Assembly (NCBI GenBank): GCA_026982835.1
Contig: JALSGI010000775.1
Span: 1 to 9,852 of the forward strand
Direction: 5' to 3'
Source: Planctomycetota bacterium
GTDB taxonomy: Bacteria > Planctomycetota > Planctomycetia > Pirellulales > S012-138
Length of the DNA: 9,852 nucleotides
The notes under the pieces: generated by a model
What the model was told of the DNA's origin: nothing
The model's database searches: none
The model's input: the letters and a program-made list of their open reading frames with translations, nothing else
Position numbers and translations under genes: made by a program
Shown: positions 1 to 7,113 of the stretch, piece after piece
Numbering within the stretch: the stretch's first letter is position 1
Layout of the letters: each line of letters opens with the position of its first letter

Positions 1-1
1 G

Positions 2-480
2 GGGCGGTGGTCCGATCCGCCGCGGCGCTACTTGTTCAGTGCCCGGGATCGGATCGACGAGACGGTCATCCGCATGCGGAGCGTTTACGACGGGCGTTAT
101 CACTACATTCGCAACTTCACCCCGGGGGCGGGCTTTTTGACGCTCAATCGCTACAAGGAGAAGTGCTTTCTGGTCAAGCCGCTCATGCGCCGCTTGCACG
201 CCCAGGGGCGGCTCTCGGGGGCGGCCGCTGAGCTGATGAAACCGTTCCCCCGGGAGATGCTCTACGACACGCAGGCCGACCCACACGAAATCCACAACCT
301 GGCCTCCTCCCCCGATCCCCGGCACCGGGAAGCCCTGCTGCGGCTGCGGGCGGCGCTGGAAACCTGGATGCCGAGACCGGCGACCGGGGCCACATCCCCG
401 AGCCCCCGGAACGTATTCGCCGCTTCGAGCAGGAAATGCACCAGTGGTTCGGCACCCCTGCGTGGTATCGCCCGCCCTAG
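2..480 (+). CDS. Sulfatase, C-terminal part only (5' truncated by the window, apparent internal frameshift)
   Basis: This is the C-terminal region of a type I sulfatase (arylsulfatase / N-sulfoglucosamine sulfohydrolase-like), an exported enzyme that removes sulfate esters from polysaccharides. Reading from base 2, the protein contains a stretch of the kind SARDRIDETVIRMRSVYDGRYHYIRNF, shown here in part, followed by LYDTQADPHEIHNLA. Both are typical of the C-terminal subdomain of planctomycete sulfatases. The catalytic N-terminus with the formylglycine site lies outside the window. The reading frame breaks at about base 370. Frame 2 continues as low-complexity Pro/Ser/Arg-rich sequence to 586, whereas frame 1 from 370 gives AETGDRGHIPEPPERI and FGTPAWYRPP and stops with TAG at 478-480, which is the expected sulfatase ending. 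The family assignment is firm; the exact substrate cannot be told. Confidence 0.85.
365..373 (+). other. Probable one-base frameshift in the sulfatase gene
   Basis: Upstream of this point sulfatase-like sequence is in frame 2 (ending ALETWM). Downstream it is in frame 1 (beginning AETGDRGH). Adding one G after the ATG at 368-370 would join them as W-M-A-E-T-G-D, so loss of one base here is the simplest explanation. It could be a real mutation or a sequencing error. Confidence 0.75.
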
Positions 481-517
481 ACAGACCCCATTCTTGCAAG
501 AATCCGCCTTGCACCTG

Positions 518-554
518 GCTGCCGGATCGGCCTGCGACTTGGCTGTCCGGCAGC
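518..554. repeat. Inverted repeat downstream of the sulfatase gene
   Basis: GCTGCCGGA at 518-526 is repeated inverted as TCCGGCAGC at 546-554, with a 19-base loop. It lies 37 bases after the sulfatase stop. No T-run follows, so it is not a clear intrinsic terminator. It may help end or stabilise the sulfatase transcript. Confidence 0.3.
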
Positions 555-653
555 GCACGCCCGCTGCGGGGAACCTACGATTGTAAGAACCCCGACCATC
601 CGGGCCGGCGCCCGATGCTGTGACGAATCGGCCGCTTTGCGGGAAAACAACCC

Positions 654-1361
654 ATGCAAACCGTTTCCTTTTTGGGCATTGCCGACCCGGTCAGCAGCTT
701 AAGCCACCTTTTGGGGGCGGGGATGTTTGCCCTGCTGGCCGTGCGGATGCTGCGTGCGGTGCGCTGCCGGCCGGTGCGACTGGCCGTGCTGGGGCTGTAT
801 TGCTTTTCGGTGGTGTTTTTGCTTTTGCTCAGCGGGTTGTATCACTTGTTTCCCGCCGGCAGCGCCGCGCGGCTGGTGTTCCAGAGACTGGATCATGCGG
901 CCATCTTCCTGCTGATTGCCGGCACGTTCACCCCGCCGCATGTGCTGCTGTTTCGGGGCGTGTGGCGGTGGGGCCCCTTGCTGCTGATCTGGGCGGCGGC
1001 CGTCACGGGCATGGTGCTCAAGAGCGTTTTCTTCCAGCAACTGAGCTCCCCCTGGGGAACGGCACTCTACATCGCCTTAGGCTGGCTGGGGCTGATCGGC
1101 GGCATGCGCCTGGTGGCCCTCTACGGCTGGTCGCTGGTGGAGCCACTGTTCTGGGGGGCGGTGGCCTACACGGCCGGGGCACTGGTGGAGCTGGAAAAGA
1201 GCGTGGTGATCATCCCGGGAGTGCTCGGCTCGCATGAGCTGTTTCACCTGGCGGTGCTGGCCGGCATCGGCCTGCACTGGCGGTTCATTGGCAGTTTTGC
1301 CCTGGCCGAGCCGGAAAAAGCGTGCCCGAAACTGGATGCCTGTGATACCATGGGCCGTTGA
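654..1361 (+). CDS. PAQR / hemolysin III family membrane protein (TrhA-like)
   Basis: This is a 235-residue, very hydrophobic inner-membrane protein of the bacterial hemolysin III branch of the PAQR superfamily, with about seven membrane helices. The family motifs are present in order: SLSHLLGAG at 15-23, SGLYH at 60-64 (the Ser and His of the family's SxxxH), LDHAAIFLLIAGTFTP at 79-94, and GSHELFHLAVLAG at 192-204, with His194 and His198 as HxxxH. In PAQR proteins of known structure the His of SxxxH and the two of HxxxH bind zinc, so a metal-dependent, possibly hydrolase-like role is likely. Bacterial members are linked to membrane homeostasis; the name hemolysin is historical and does not imply a toxin. 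Length is normal for the family. The ATG at 654 has only a weak ribosome binding site, but it places the first motif at the usual distance from the N-terminus. Confidence 0.9.
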   Translation: MQTVSFLGIADPVSSLSHLLGAGMFALLAVRMLRAVRCRPVRLAVLGLYCFSVVFLLLLSGLYHLFPAGSAARLVFQRLDHAAIFLLIAGTFTPPHVLLFRGVWRWGPLLLIWAAAVTGMVLKSVFFQQLSSPWGTALYIALGWLGLIGGMRLVALYGWSLVEPLFWGAVAYTAGALVELEKSVVIIPGVLGSHELFHLAVLAGIGLHWRFIGSFALAEPEKACPKLDACDTMGR

Positions 1362-1413
1362 GGGGGCGGGGTGCGTGGGATCGGATTGGGTTTATCCTGG
1401 GCACCTTCCCGTG

Positions 1414-1420
1414 GGAGGAG
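1414..1420 (+). promoter_or_regulatory. Ribosome binding site of the Gfo/Idh/MocA gene
   Basis: GGAGGAG lies six bases upstream of the ATG at 1427. It selects this ATG over an in-frame start 69 bases upstream (1358), which would overlap the previous stop codon and put 23 unlikely residues before the Tat signal. Confidence 0.8.
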
Positions 1421-1426
1421 ACGACC

Positions 1427-2737
1427 ATGACCCGGCACGGTTCGGCTGGTGGAGATCATTCGCGGCGCCGTTTCCTGCAAAGCTCCTTGGTCACGGCAGC
1501 CGTGGCACCTTGGGTGATTCGAGCCTCGGCCCTGGGCGGAGAGAAAAAACCGCCCCCCAGCCAGCGGATCACGCTGGGGGTGATCGGCATCGGCCCCCGG
1601 GCTACTTACGATCTGAAATCCATGCTCAAACTGCCCGACGTGCAGTGTGTGGCCATCGCCGACGTTCAGGCGCAGCGCCGCCAGGCCGGCAAACAACTAG
1701 TCGATTCCCACTACGGCAACCGGGACTGCAAGACGTACCGGGACTTCCGCCAGTTGCTGGCCCGCGACGACATCGACGCGGTGCTCATTGCCACCGGGGA
1801 CCGCTGGCACGCTCCGGCTTCCATCCTGGCCGCCCAGGCCGGAAAGGACGTCTATTGCGAAAAGCCCTGCGGCATCACCATCGAGCTTTGCCAGCAGCTG
1901 GAAGAGACGTTTCGCCGCACCGGGAGAGTGTTCCAGGCCGGCACGCAGCGGCGCAGCGTGACCAATTTCCAGGCGGCGGTGCGGTTGGTCCAAAGCGGCA
2001 AGCTGGGCAAAATCCATACGCTGATCGCCTCGGTGTATGAACCGGTGCTGAAAAACGACTGGCTGCCCCCCCAGCCCACTCCCGACCCCAAGGTAGTGGA
2101 CTGGAACCTGTGGCTGGGGCCCGCCCCTTGGCGCCCCTACAACCAGCAGTACGTCCGGGGCGGATGGCGTGGGTACTGGGACTTCGACTCCGGCGCCCGG
2201 TTGCTGGACTGGGGAGCCCACACGGTGGATCTGTGCCAGTGGGCCATCGGGGCCGATGACACCATGCCCGTGGAATACGAACCCCAAGAAGACAAGATCG
2301 TTTGCCGCTACGCCAACGGGGTGAAGCTGGTGTTGCAGTTCCTCAAGGCGCCGTTCCGGGACCGCAGCCCGCACTTCATTCACCGCCTGGGGACTTGCCC
2401 GGTGCGTTTCGTGGGCGAGGAGGGCTGGATTGAGACCGGCGACAGCGGGGAGATTGTGGTTCAGCCCCAGTCGCTGCAAAAGGAGCTGCCGCGGTACAAG
2501 CGGGTGCGGGGGCTGGACGTATCGGCCCACGCCCGAAACTTCTTCGATTGCGTCAAGTCCCGCCGCCAGCCGGTGACCAACGCCCAGGTGATGCGCCGTT
2601 CGCACATCGCCTGCCACGCGGCGGCGTTGAGCTGGGTGCTGGGGCGCAAGCTCCGCTTCCACCCGGCCAGGGAAACCTTCCTCGGCGACGAGGAGGCCAA
2701 TCGCCTGCGGACTCGCCCCCAGCGCGACTGGAGCTGA
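1427..2737 (+). CDS. Tat-exported Gfo/Idh/MocA family oxidoreductase
   Basis: This 436-residue NAD(P)-dependent oxidoreductase belongs to the Gfo/Idh/MocA family, whose members oxidise or reduce sugars, inositols and related polyols. Residues 12-18 (SRRRFLQ) plus the following hydrophobic stretch to about Ala35 form a twin-arginine signal, so the folded protein with its cofactor is expected in the periplasm. The Rossmann motif GIGPRA is at 54-59. The family signature Glu-Lys-Pro is at 145-147, in CEKPCGITI. The C-terminal domain has WNLWLGPAPWRPYN and DWGAHTVD, with Asp261 and His265 as likely catalytic positions. Tat-dependent members with the WLGPAPWRPYN type of motif are very numerous in planctomycetes, often near sulfatases, and usually have no known substrate. 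It begins 65 bases after the PAQR gene but has its own strong ribosome binding site. Confidence 0.92.
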   Translation: MTRHGSAGGDHSRRRFLQSSLVTAAVAPWVIRASALGGEKKPPPSQRITLGVIGIGPRATYDLKSMLKLPDVQCVAIADVQAQRRQAGKQLVDSHYGNRDCKTYRDFRQLLARDDIDAVLIATGDRWHAPASILAAQAGKDVYCEKPCGITIELCQQLEETFRRTGRVFQAGTQRRSVTNFQAAVRLVQSGKLGKIHTLIASVYEPVLKNDWLPPQPTPDPKVVDWNLWLGPAPWRPYNQQYVRGGWRGYWDFDSGARLLDWGAHTVDLCQWAIGADDTMPVEYEPQEDKIVCRYANGVKLVLQFLKAPFRDRSPHFIHRLGTCPVRFVGEEGWIETGDSGEIVVQPQSLQKELPRYKRVRGLDVSAHARNFFDCVKSRRQPVTNAQVMRRSHIACHAAALSWVLGRKLRFHPARETFLGDEEANRLRTRPQRDWS

Positions 2738-2865
2738 AGCCGGACCCGGGGCCGGGGCCGGACCGCAGCACCACGCCTTCCTCTGCCTGGTTTTACGCAG
2801 GGTGGGAAAAGGCCGAGCCGCGGCTGCTGCGAGTTGCCCTGCGCATGCCCTCTTCTGCGGGGCAA

Positions 2866-2894
2866 TTGCAAGTAGCCTTGGGCTGAATTAAACT
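2866..2894 (+). promoter_or_regulatory. Candidate promoter for the GH10-like / GNAT pair
   Basis: TTGCAA at 2866-2871 and TAAACT at 2889-2894 match four of six bases each of the -35 and -10 consensus, with a 17-base spacer. The -10 lies in a short AT-rich patch, which is rare in this GC-rich DNA. Transcription from here would give a leader of about 84 bases before the ATG at 2985. Sequence match only. Confidence 0.3.
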
Positions 2895-2984
2895 GCCGGA
2901 GCCAAAGGAACAGGGGCTGTTGCTGGTACTTGTCGGCGTTGCGGTCTGGCCTCCGCATGTCCCTGGGATAAGAACGAGTTCTCA

Positions 2985-4475
2985 ATGCGGTTCAAGGTGG
3001 CGCCTTCCGATTTTCTCCAGCCCCAGCTGCTCCCCTGCGCCCATCTGACCGGACCGGATCGCTACCTGTGGAAGAGCCAGATTCACTGGGACGGAGACCT
3101 GCTGGTGGCACAGCGCGTCCCCCCCGAGTCCGGCTTCTTCCACCTGCTGGCCGACGTTCCCGGCTGGGGCCGCACGCTGCTTTCCACGGCCTGGCTGATG
3201 GAACAAGAAAAAACCTACCACCTGCAAGTGGAGCTGGCCCGAGGACAGCTCCATCTCCTCCGCGGCCAATATCGGGAATGGACCGCCCTGGGACTCCAGC
3301 CGGGGGAAGAGACCCAGGGCCACTTGCAGCAGGCGTTTGCTTTTCTGCGGGAAGCTGTTGTCGCCTCCCAGGATGCTGCCAAGGCCGGTCGCCTGGCCGT
3401 GCAGTCCCTCGTCGCTTCGCTCCACGCTGGAGAACACTTGGTCCAGCACTATGTCCGCCAGGGACTGCCCGTGCGACTCCACCAGCCGGACCTCTCCCCG
3501 CCGTGGCTGGGGATGAACCTGGGCCGCACCGTCCCGGAGGGAAAGTTCGCCGAAAGCCTCAAGGACGTATTCCACGCCGTGCAGGTGGCCCTCTGCTGGC
3601 GCGACGTGCAGACCGGCGAGGACCAGTACCACTGGGACTGCCCCGACCACCAGCTCCGCTGGGCGCGCGAGCATGGTGTGCGTTGTATCGGGGGGCCGCT
3701 GCTTGGCTTCCACGACTTGGCCGCCCCGGACTGGCTGCTGCTGTACCACGGCGATCTGACCAACCTGCGGCAGCTTCTGTCGGAGTTCGTGGAACAGACG
3801 GTCACTCGCTACCGCGGCCAGGTGGACCTGTGGCACTGCGCCGCAGGGATCAACGGCAACACCCACATGGAACTGAGCGAGGAGGAACACCTGGTGCTGG
3901 CCGCCCGGGCCGTGGAGCTGGCCCACCGGCTCGACCCGGAAACCCCGGCTATCGTCAGCTTCGACCAGCCCTGGGCCGAGTACATGGCCCAGCAGGAAGT
4001 CGAGCCCCCGCTGTACCTGGCCGACATGATGGTCCGGGCCGGGGTGCCGCTTTCGGGCGTGGGGCTGGAGCTGAACTGGGGCTACCATCCCGGCGGCTCC
4101 CTTCCCCGCGACCTGCTGGCCCTGAACCAACTGATCGACCGCTGGAGTCTGCTGGGACTGCCGCTGTATGTGTTTCTGACTATCCCCAGCCACACGAGCC
4201 CCGACCCCCTGGCCAGCGACCAGGCCCAGGTGATGCTCCGCAACGCCGAAGGCCACTGGGGCGCGGAAGACCAGGCCCAGCTGGTGCGGCAAATCGCCGG
4301 CCTGCTGGCCACCAAGCCGGTGGTGCAAGGCGTGTGCTGGAACCAGTTGCAGGACAACCAGCCGCACCGCTTCCCCCACGGGGGACTGGTCGATGCCCAG
4401 GGGCATCCCAAGCCGGCCTGGCTGCGGTTCAAGCAACTGCGCCGCAAGTTCGACAGTGAGCTGGAAAAAGATTGA
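2985..4475 (+). CDS. GH10 (xylanase)-like protein lacking the catalytic glutamates
   Basis: This is a 496-residue protein with a C-terminal half that follows glycoside hydrolase family 10. WAREHGVRCIGGPLLGFH (to His243) corresponds to the family's A-x-x-x-G-M-x-V-R-G-H-T-L-V-W-H, then APDWL. VDLWHCAAGIN at 281-290 corresponds to V-x-x-W-D-V-V-N-E, and GVCWNQLQDN plus GLVDAQGHPKPAWL match the GH10 ending. The acid/base Glu position holds Gly288 and the nucleophile Glu position (in LPLYVFLTI) holds Leu398. The ENxxKW region reads VALCW (201-205). The first 170 residues are a separate beta-rich then helical part that I do not recognise. No signal peptide or membrane segment is seen, so it is probably cytoplasmic. 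It may bind or sense glycans instead of cutting them, or use other residues. A GNAT gene follows after 30 bases. Fold assignment is good; function is open. Confidence 0.75.
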   Translation: MRFKVAPSDFLQPQLLPCAHLTGPDRYLWKSQIHWDGDLLVAQRVPPESGFFHLLADVPGWGRTLLSTAWLMEQEKTYHLQVELARGQLHLLRGQYREWTALGLQPGEETQGHLQQAFAFLREAVVASQDAAKAGRLAVQSLVASLHAGEHLVQHYVRQGLPVRLHQPDLSPPWLGMNLGRTVPEGKFAESLKDVFHAVQVALCWRDVQTGEDQYHWDCPDHQLRWAREHGVRCIGGPLLGFHDLAAPDWLLLYHGDLTNLRQLLSEFVEQTVTRYRGQVDLWHCAAGINGNTHMELSEEEHLVLAARAVELAHRLDPETPAIVSFDQPWAEYMAQQEVEPPLYLADMMVRAGVPLSGVGLELNWGYHPGGSLPRDLLALNQLIDRWSLLGLPLYVFLTIPSHTSPDPLASDQAQVMLRNAEGHWGAEDQAQLVRQIAGLLATKPVVQGVCWNQLQDNQPHRFPHGGLVDAQGHPKPAWLRFKQLRRKFDSELEKD

Positions 4476-4505
4476 CCTCCCCTGTTACAGCCCCCCGGGC
4501 AAGCC

Positions 4506-5447
4506 ATGACCGCCCCCGAGCTGCACGTCCACGAAGCCTCCCCCCAGGAACGCCAGGCCGCGTTTGCCAACGTGTTCGAGGTCTGGCCCCAGGGGCCCGA
4601 TCTGCAAACCCATCTGCAACGCCGCAACGCTTCGGTGCAGCACCGTCGGGCACGCTGGTATGTGGGCGTGCTGCAAGGGCAGGTGGTCACTTCCCTGGGG
4701 GCCTATCCGGTGCGGCTGCTGCTGGAGGGCCGCTCGTTGCCGGCCGTGGCCATCGGCAGCGTGCACACTCTTTCGCAGTTTCGGGGGCGAGGACTGGCAT
4801 CACAACTGCTCCGGCAAGTGGAAGCTGCGCTGGCCGAACAGGGCGTGCAGCTTGCCCTGTTGTATTCCGACATCGCCCCGGAGTTTTATCAGCGATTGGG
4901 CTACCAGCTCTGCCCGGCCTGGCAAGGGTGGTTGCCTGTGGCTTCCGAAAGTCCCTCGGAGTCGGAAACCTGGGAGCTGCGATCCACCAGCTGGGAGGAG
5001 GCCGCCGCGGAGATTCGGCAACTTTACGGCCAGAGCCACGCCCGGCGGGCCTTGGCCTATGATCGCCCCGCGGAATACTGGGAGTTTCTCCACCGCAAGT
5101 GGCCGCAGGACCAGTACCTGCTCGTTTGCGAAAAAGGCAAGCCGGTCGGTTATGCCCGGATGCACCAGGTGGGCCGGCAGGCCCATCTGGTCGATTGGGC
5201 GCTTCGGCCCGAGGTGGCCCCCGGAGGGCTGGCCCGATTGCTCCGCTTGCTGGCCCGGCTCGGAGCCCAGCACGGCTGGCAACGCGTCGGCGGATGGCTC
5301 CCCCCGCTGGAGGAGCTGCAGGGGGTATTGCCGCTACAGCCCCGGCAGCAAGAGATCACCATGCTAAAAACCCTACATCCGCAACTGGCCCTGAACTCCC
5401 GGCACCTGGACGCGGCTGGGTGGTTGCTGGAAGTGGACCACGTCTAG
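4506..5447 (+). CDS. GNAT family N-acetyltransferase, probable double GNAT domain
   Basis: This 313-residue protein is predicted to move an acetyl group from acetyl-CoA to an amine. The acetyl-CoA binding motif is clear: a beta strand AIGSVHTL, then QFRGRGLASQLL with Gln90, Gly93 and Gly95 in the Q/R-x-x-G-x-G/A pattern. It is followed by a helix and by ALLYSDIAPEFYQRLGYQ, the usual end of a GNAT domain. After residue about 180 a second, weaker GNAT-like half is seen (YLLVCEKGKPVGYARMH, then a hydrophobic strand and a leucine-rich helix) without a good P-loop. The two-part plan resembles Eis-type acetyltransferases. The gene starts 30 bases after the GH10-like gene and both are probably on one transcript. 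No strong ribosome binding site precedes the ATG at 4506, so translational coupling is possible. The substrate is unknown. Confidence 0.85.
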   Translation: MTAPELHVHEASPQERQAAFANVFEVWPQGPDLQTHLQRRNASVQHRRARWYVGVLQGQVVTSLGAYPVRLLLEGRSLPAVAIGSVHTLSQFRGRGLASQLLRQVEAALAEQGVQLALLYSDIAPEFYQRLGYQLCPAWQGWLPVASESPSESETWELRSTSWEEAAAEIRQLYGQSHARRALAYDRPAEYWEFLHRKWPQDQYLLVCEKGKPVGYARMHQVGRQAHLVDWALRPEVAPGGLARLLRLLARLGAQHGWQRVGGWLPPLEELQGVLPLQPRQQEITMLKTLHPQLALNSRHLDAAGWLLEVDHV

Positions 5448-5473
5448 CCCCACTTTCCGCGACCACCCCGCCA

Positions 5474-5487
5474 CGGGAATCCTCCCG
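5474..5487. repeat. Small hairpin between the converging GNAT and alaC genes
   Basis: CGGGA and TCCCG pair across a four-base loop, 26 bases past the GNAT stop. A second GC-rich stem, GGCGG/CCGCC, lies at 5543-5557 just past the alaC stop. Neither is followed by a T-run on the matching strand, so they are at most weak terminators. Confidence 0.25.
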
Positions 5488-5559
5488 GAAAATCATCACC
5501 ACCACCGGCGGCGGAGACGTGTTTCTTCAAACAGCCAGCGTCGGCGGCTCGCCCGCCCC

Positions 5560-6861
5560 TTACGTCGGGCTTTTGGCCGAGGCGGAGGGAGCGCCTTTGC
5601 CTGCCCCCTGCAAGGCGCGGCCGATCTGCCGCACGGCTTGCCGCAGGCGGTTTTCGTTTTCTACCAAGGCCAGCCGCAAGTGGCCTTCGCCGGCCGGGCC
5701 GAATCCCGCCCCCGGGCTGACGGCCACGTCGGCCTCTTCCAGCAGCATCATGGCAAAATCCATCGACGAGTACTGCGAGGCCCAAGGCTCGGGAATCTTG
5801 ACCCACAGGAACATCGTGGCCCGCGGCGATTCCACCTCCCAGCCCAGCCGACGCAGCCCGGCCACCAGCACGTCGCGCCGCCGCTGGTAGCAGCGGGCCT
5901 GTTGCTGCACGGCCGCATGGCCGTGGCGCAAGGCCATGATCGCGGCGATCTGCACCGGGCGGAACATGCCGTAGTCGTAGTAGGCCTTGACGGTGGCCAG
6001 GGCGCGGATCACCTCGGCGTTGCCGGCACAGTAGCCCACCCGCCACCCGGCCATGTTGTACCCCTTGCTCATGGTGGTAAACTCCACGCCCACGCTCAGG
6101 GCTCCCGGGGCGGCCAGGAAGCTGGGGGCCTGGTAGCCGTCGAAGGTGATGTCGGCGTAGGCCAGGTCGCTGACGACGAAAAACCCGTACCGCCGGGCCA
6201 GTTGGACCAACTCGCGGTAAAAGTCCGGCTCGACCACCGTGGTGGTGGGATTGTGCGGATAGTTGACCACCACCACCTTGGGCCGGGGGAACAAATGCTG
6301 GCAGGTGTAGGCGATGTTGCGGAGGAACTTTTCCGGCTCGGTGGCTTCCAGCGTGATGGCGTTGGCCCCGGCCAGCACCACGGCATACACGTGCGCCGGG
6401 TAGCTGGGCGCTGGCACCACGGCCGTATCGCCCGGGCCCAGAAGCGCCAGGCACAGGTGACTAAACCCCTCCTTGCTACCCAGGCACACCAGCACTTCGC
6501 TGTCCGGGTCCAGCGACACCCCGTAGCGGGTGTAGTAGCGACTGGCCACCTCGCGGCGCAGGTTGCGGATGCCGGTGTTGGGGCTGTAGCCGTGGTTTTT
6601 GGGATCGCGGGCCGCTTCGGCCAGTTTGTCCACGATGAAATCGGCCGGGGGATCCGAAGGGTTGCCCATCCCCAGGTCGATCACATCCGCTCCGGCCCGG
6701 CGCTTCTGGTACATCAGGGCGTTGATGCGGGCAAACAGATACGGCGGCAGCCGCCCTACCCGCTCAGCCACCGGCACGGCAAAGGGGCGGTTTTGTTCCG
6801 AGGGGTCGGGCTGTTGCAGTTCGACTTCTTCGGGCCGGGGGGTGTCCGGGGATTGGTTCAT
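5560..6861 (-). CDS. alaC: AlaC-type aminotransferase (class I/II, PLP-dependent)
   Basis: This 433-residue cytoplasmic PLP enzyme is very close to E. coli AlaC, a glutamate-pyruvate transaminase that makes alanine; related proteins are often named LL-diaminopimelate aminotransferase. Conserved segments in order are RLPPYLFARINAL, DLGMGNPSDPP, HGYSPNTGI, GSKEGFSHL, APSYPAHVYAVVLAG, NYPHNPTTT, SDLAYADITFDGYQAPS, and TMSKGYNMAGWRVGY, where Lys266 should hold PLP. The C-terminal GHLRLALVENENR has Arg396 as the likely substrate carboxylate binder. About 30 residues, rich in Pro and Glu, precede the conserved core, a little more than in E. coli. I chose the ATG at 6861; an in-frame GTG at 6891 would add ten residues, and neither has a strong ribosome binding site. 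It converges with the GNAT gene and is divergent from the NagB-like gene. Confidence 0.92.
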   Translation of the reverse strand: MNQSPDTPRPEEVELQQPDPSEQNRPFAVPVAERVGRLPPYLFARINALMYQKRRAGADVIDLGMGNPSDPPADFIVDKLAEAARDPKNHGYSPNTGIRNLRREVASRYYTRYGVSLDPDSEVLVCLGSKEGFSHLCLALLGPGDTAVVPAPSYPAHVYAVVLAGANAITLEATEPEKFLRNIAYTCQHLFPRPKVVVVNYPHNPTTTVVEPDFYRELVQLARRYGFFVVSDLAYADITFDGYQAPSFLAAPGALSVGVEFTTMSKGYNMAGWRVGYCAGNAEVIRALATVKAYYDYGMFRPVQIAAIMALRHGHAAVQQQARCYQRRRDVLVAGLRRLGWEVESPRATMFLWVKIPEPWASQYSSMDFAMMLLEEADVAVSPGAGFGPAGEGHLRLALVENENRLRQAVRQIGRALQGAGKGAPSASAKSPT

Positions 6862-6877
6862 GGTTTTCAACGAGGGA

Positions 6878-6907
6878 GAAAATCCAGGCACGGCACGCGA
6901 AAATCCA
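6878..6907. repeat. Direct repeat GAAAATCCA, two copies 21 bases apart
   Basis: The copies are at 6878-6886 and 6899-6907, just upstream of the alaC ATG. A 21-base period is two turns of the helix, which is the spacing expected of a repressor or activator site. It is short and could be chance. Confidence 0.3.
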
Positions 6908-6963
6908 CGTTTGCTACAAGCCTATCCTACTCCGGGGTCCGGCGGTAGCGGGATTGGGGAGCA

Positions 6964-7025
6964 CCCGGCATCCGGAAATGCTGCCGGGGATGGGCAACAG
7001 CACGGGTTTTCCGGGGTGCCCCGTG
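6964..7025. repeat. Two hairpins in the alaC / NagB-like divergent region
   Basis: CCCGGCA (6964-6970) pairs with TGCCGGG (6982-6988) over an 11-base loop, and CACGGG (7001-7006) pairs with CCCGTG (7020-7025) over a 13-base loop. They lie in the 252-base space between two divergent starts and so may form in the leader of the NagB-like transcript or mark operators. No riboswitch class is recognised. Confidence 0.3.
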
Positions 7026-7113
7026 GCCCCCCTTTCCAGGAGTGGTTACACTTCGCACAGCCCCAGGTCGTGGACTTTCCAAATCTGAAACTTCCGAAAC
7101 GAAGGTGCCTGTG

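Noticed and set aside
481..586. Reading the sulfatase frame on to a stop at 586
   Set aside because: The residues after base 370 in that frame do not resemble a sulfatase, while the neighbouring frame gives the expected ending and stop at 480.
1697..2662. Long open frame on the minus strand opposite the Gfo/Idh/MocA gene
   Set aside because: It has no recognisable motif and mirrors the codon structure of the well-supported + strand gene. Long antisense frames are expected at this GC content.
2816..2825. Perfect ten-base palindrome AGCCGCGGCT in the 2738-2984 gap
   Set aside because: It is short and GC-only in a GC-rich genome, so it is likely to occur by chance, and it lies outside the promoter candidate.
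2982..4459. Long open frames opposite (minus) and in another + frame within the GH10-like gene
   Set aside because: Their compositions (Gln/Val/Gly-rich and Pro/Arg/Gly-rich) are typical shadow frames, while the frame from 2985 has clear GH10-like segments.
5638..6948. Long + strand open frame over the aminotransferase gene
   Set aside because: The minus strand encodes an unmistakable AlaC-type enzyme. The + frame is His/Gly/Val-rich shadow sequence.
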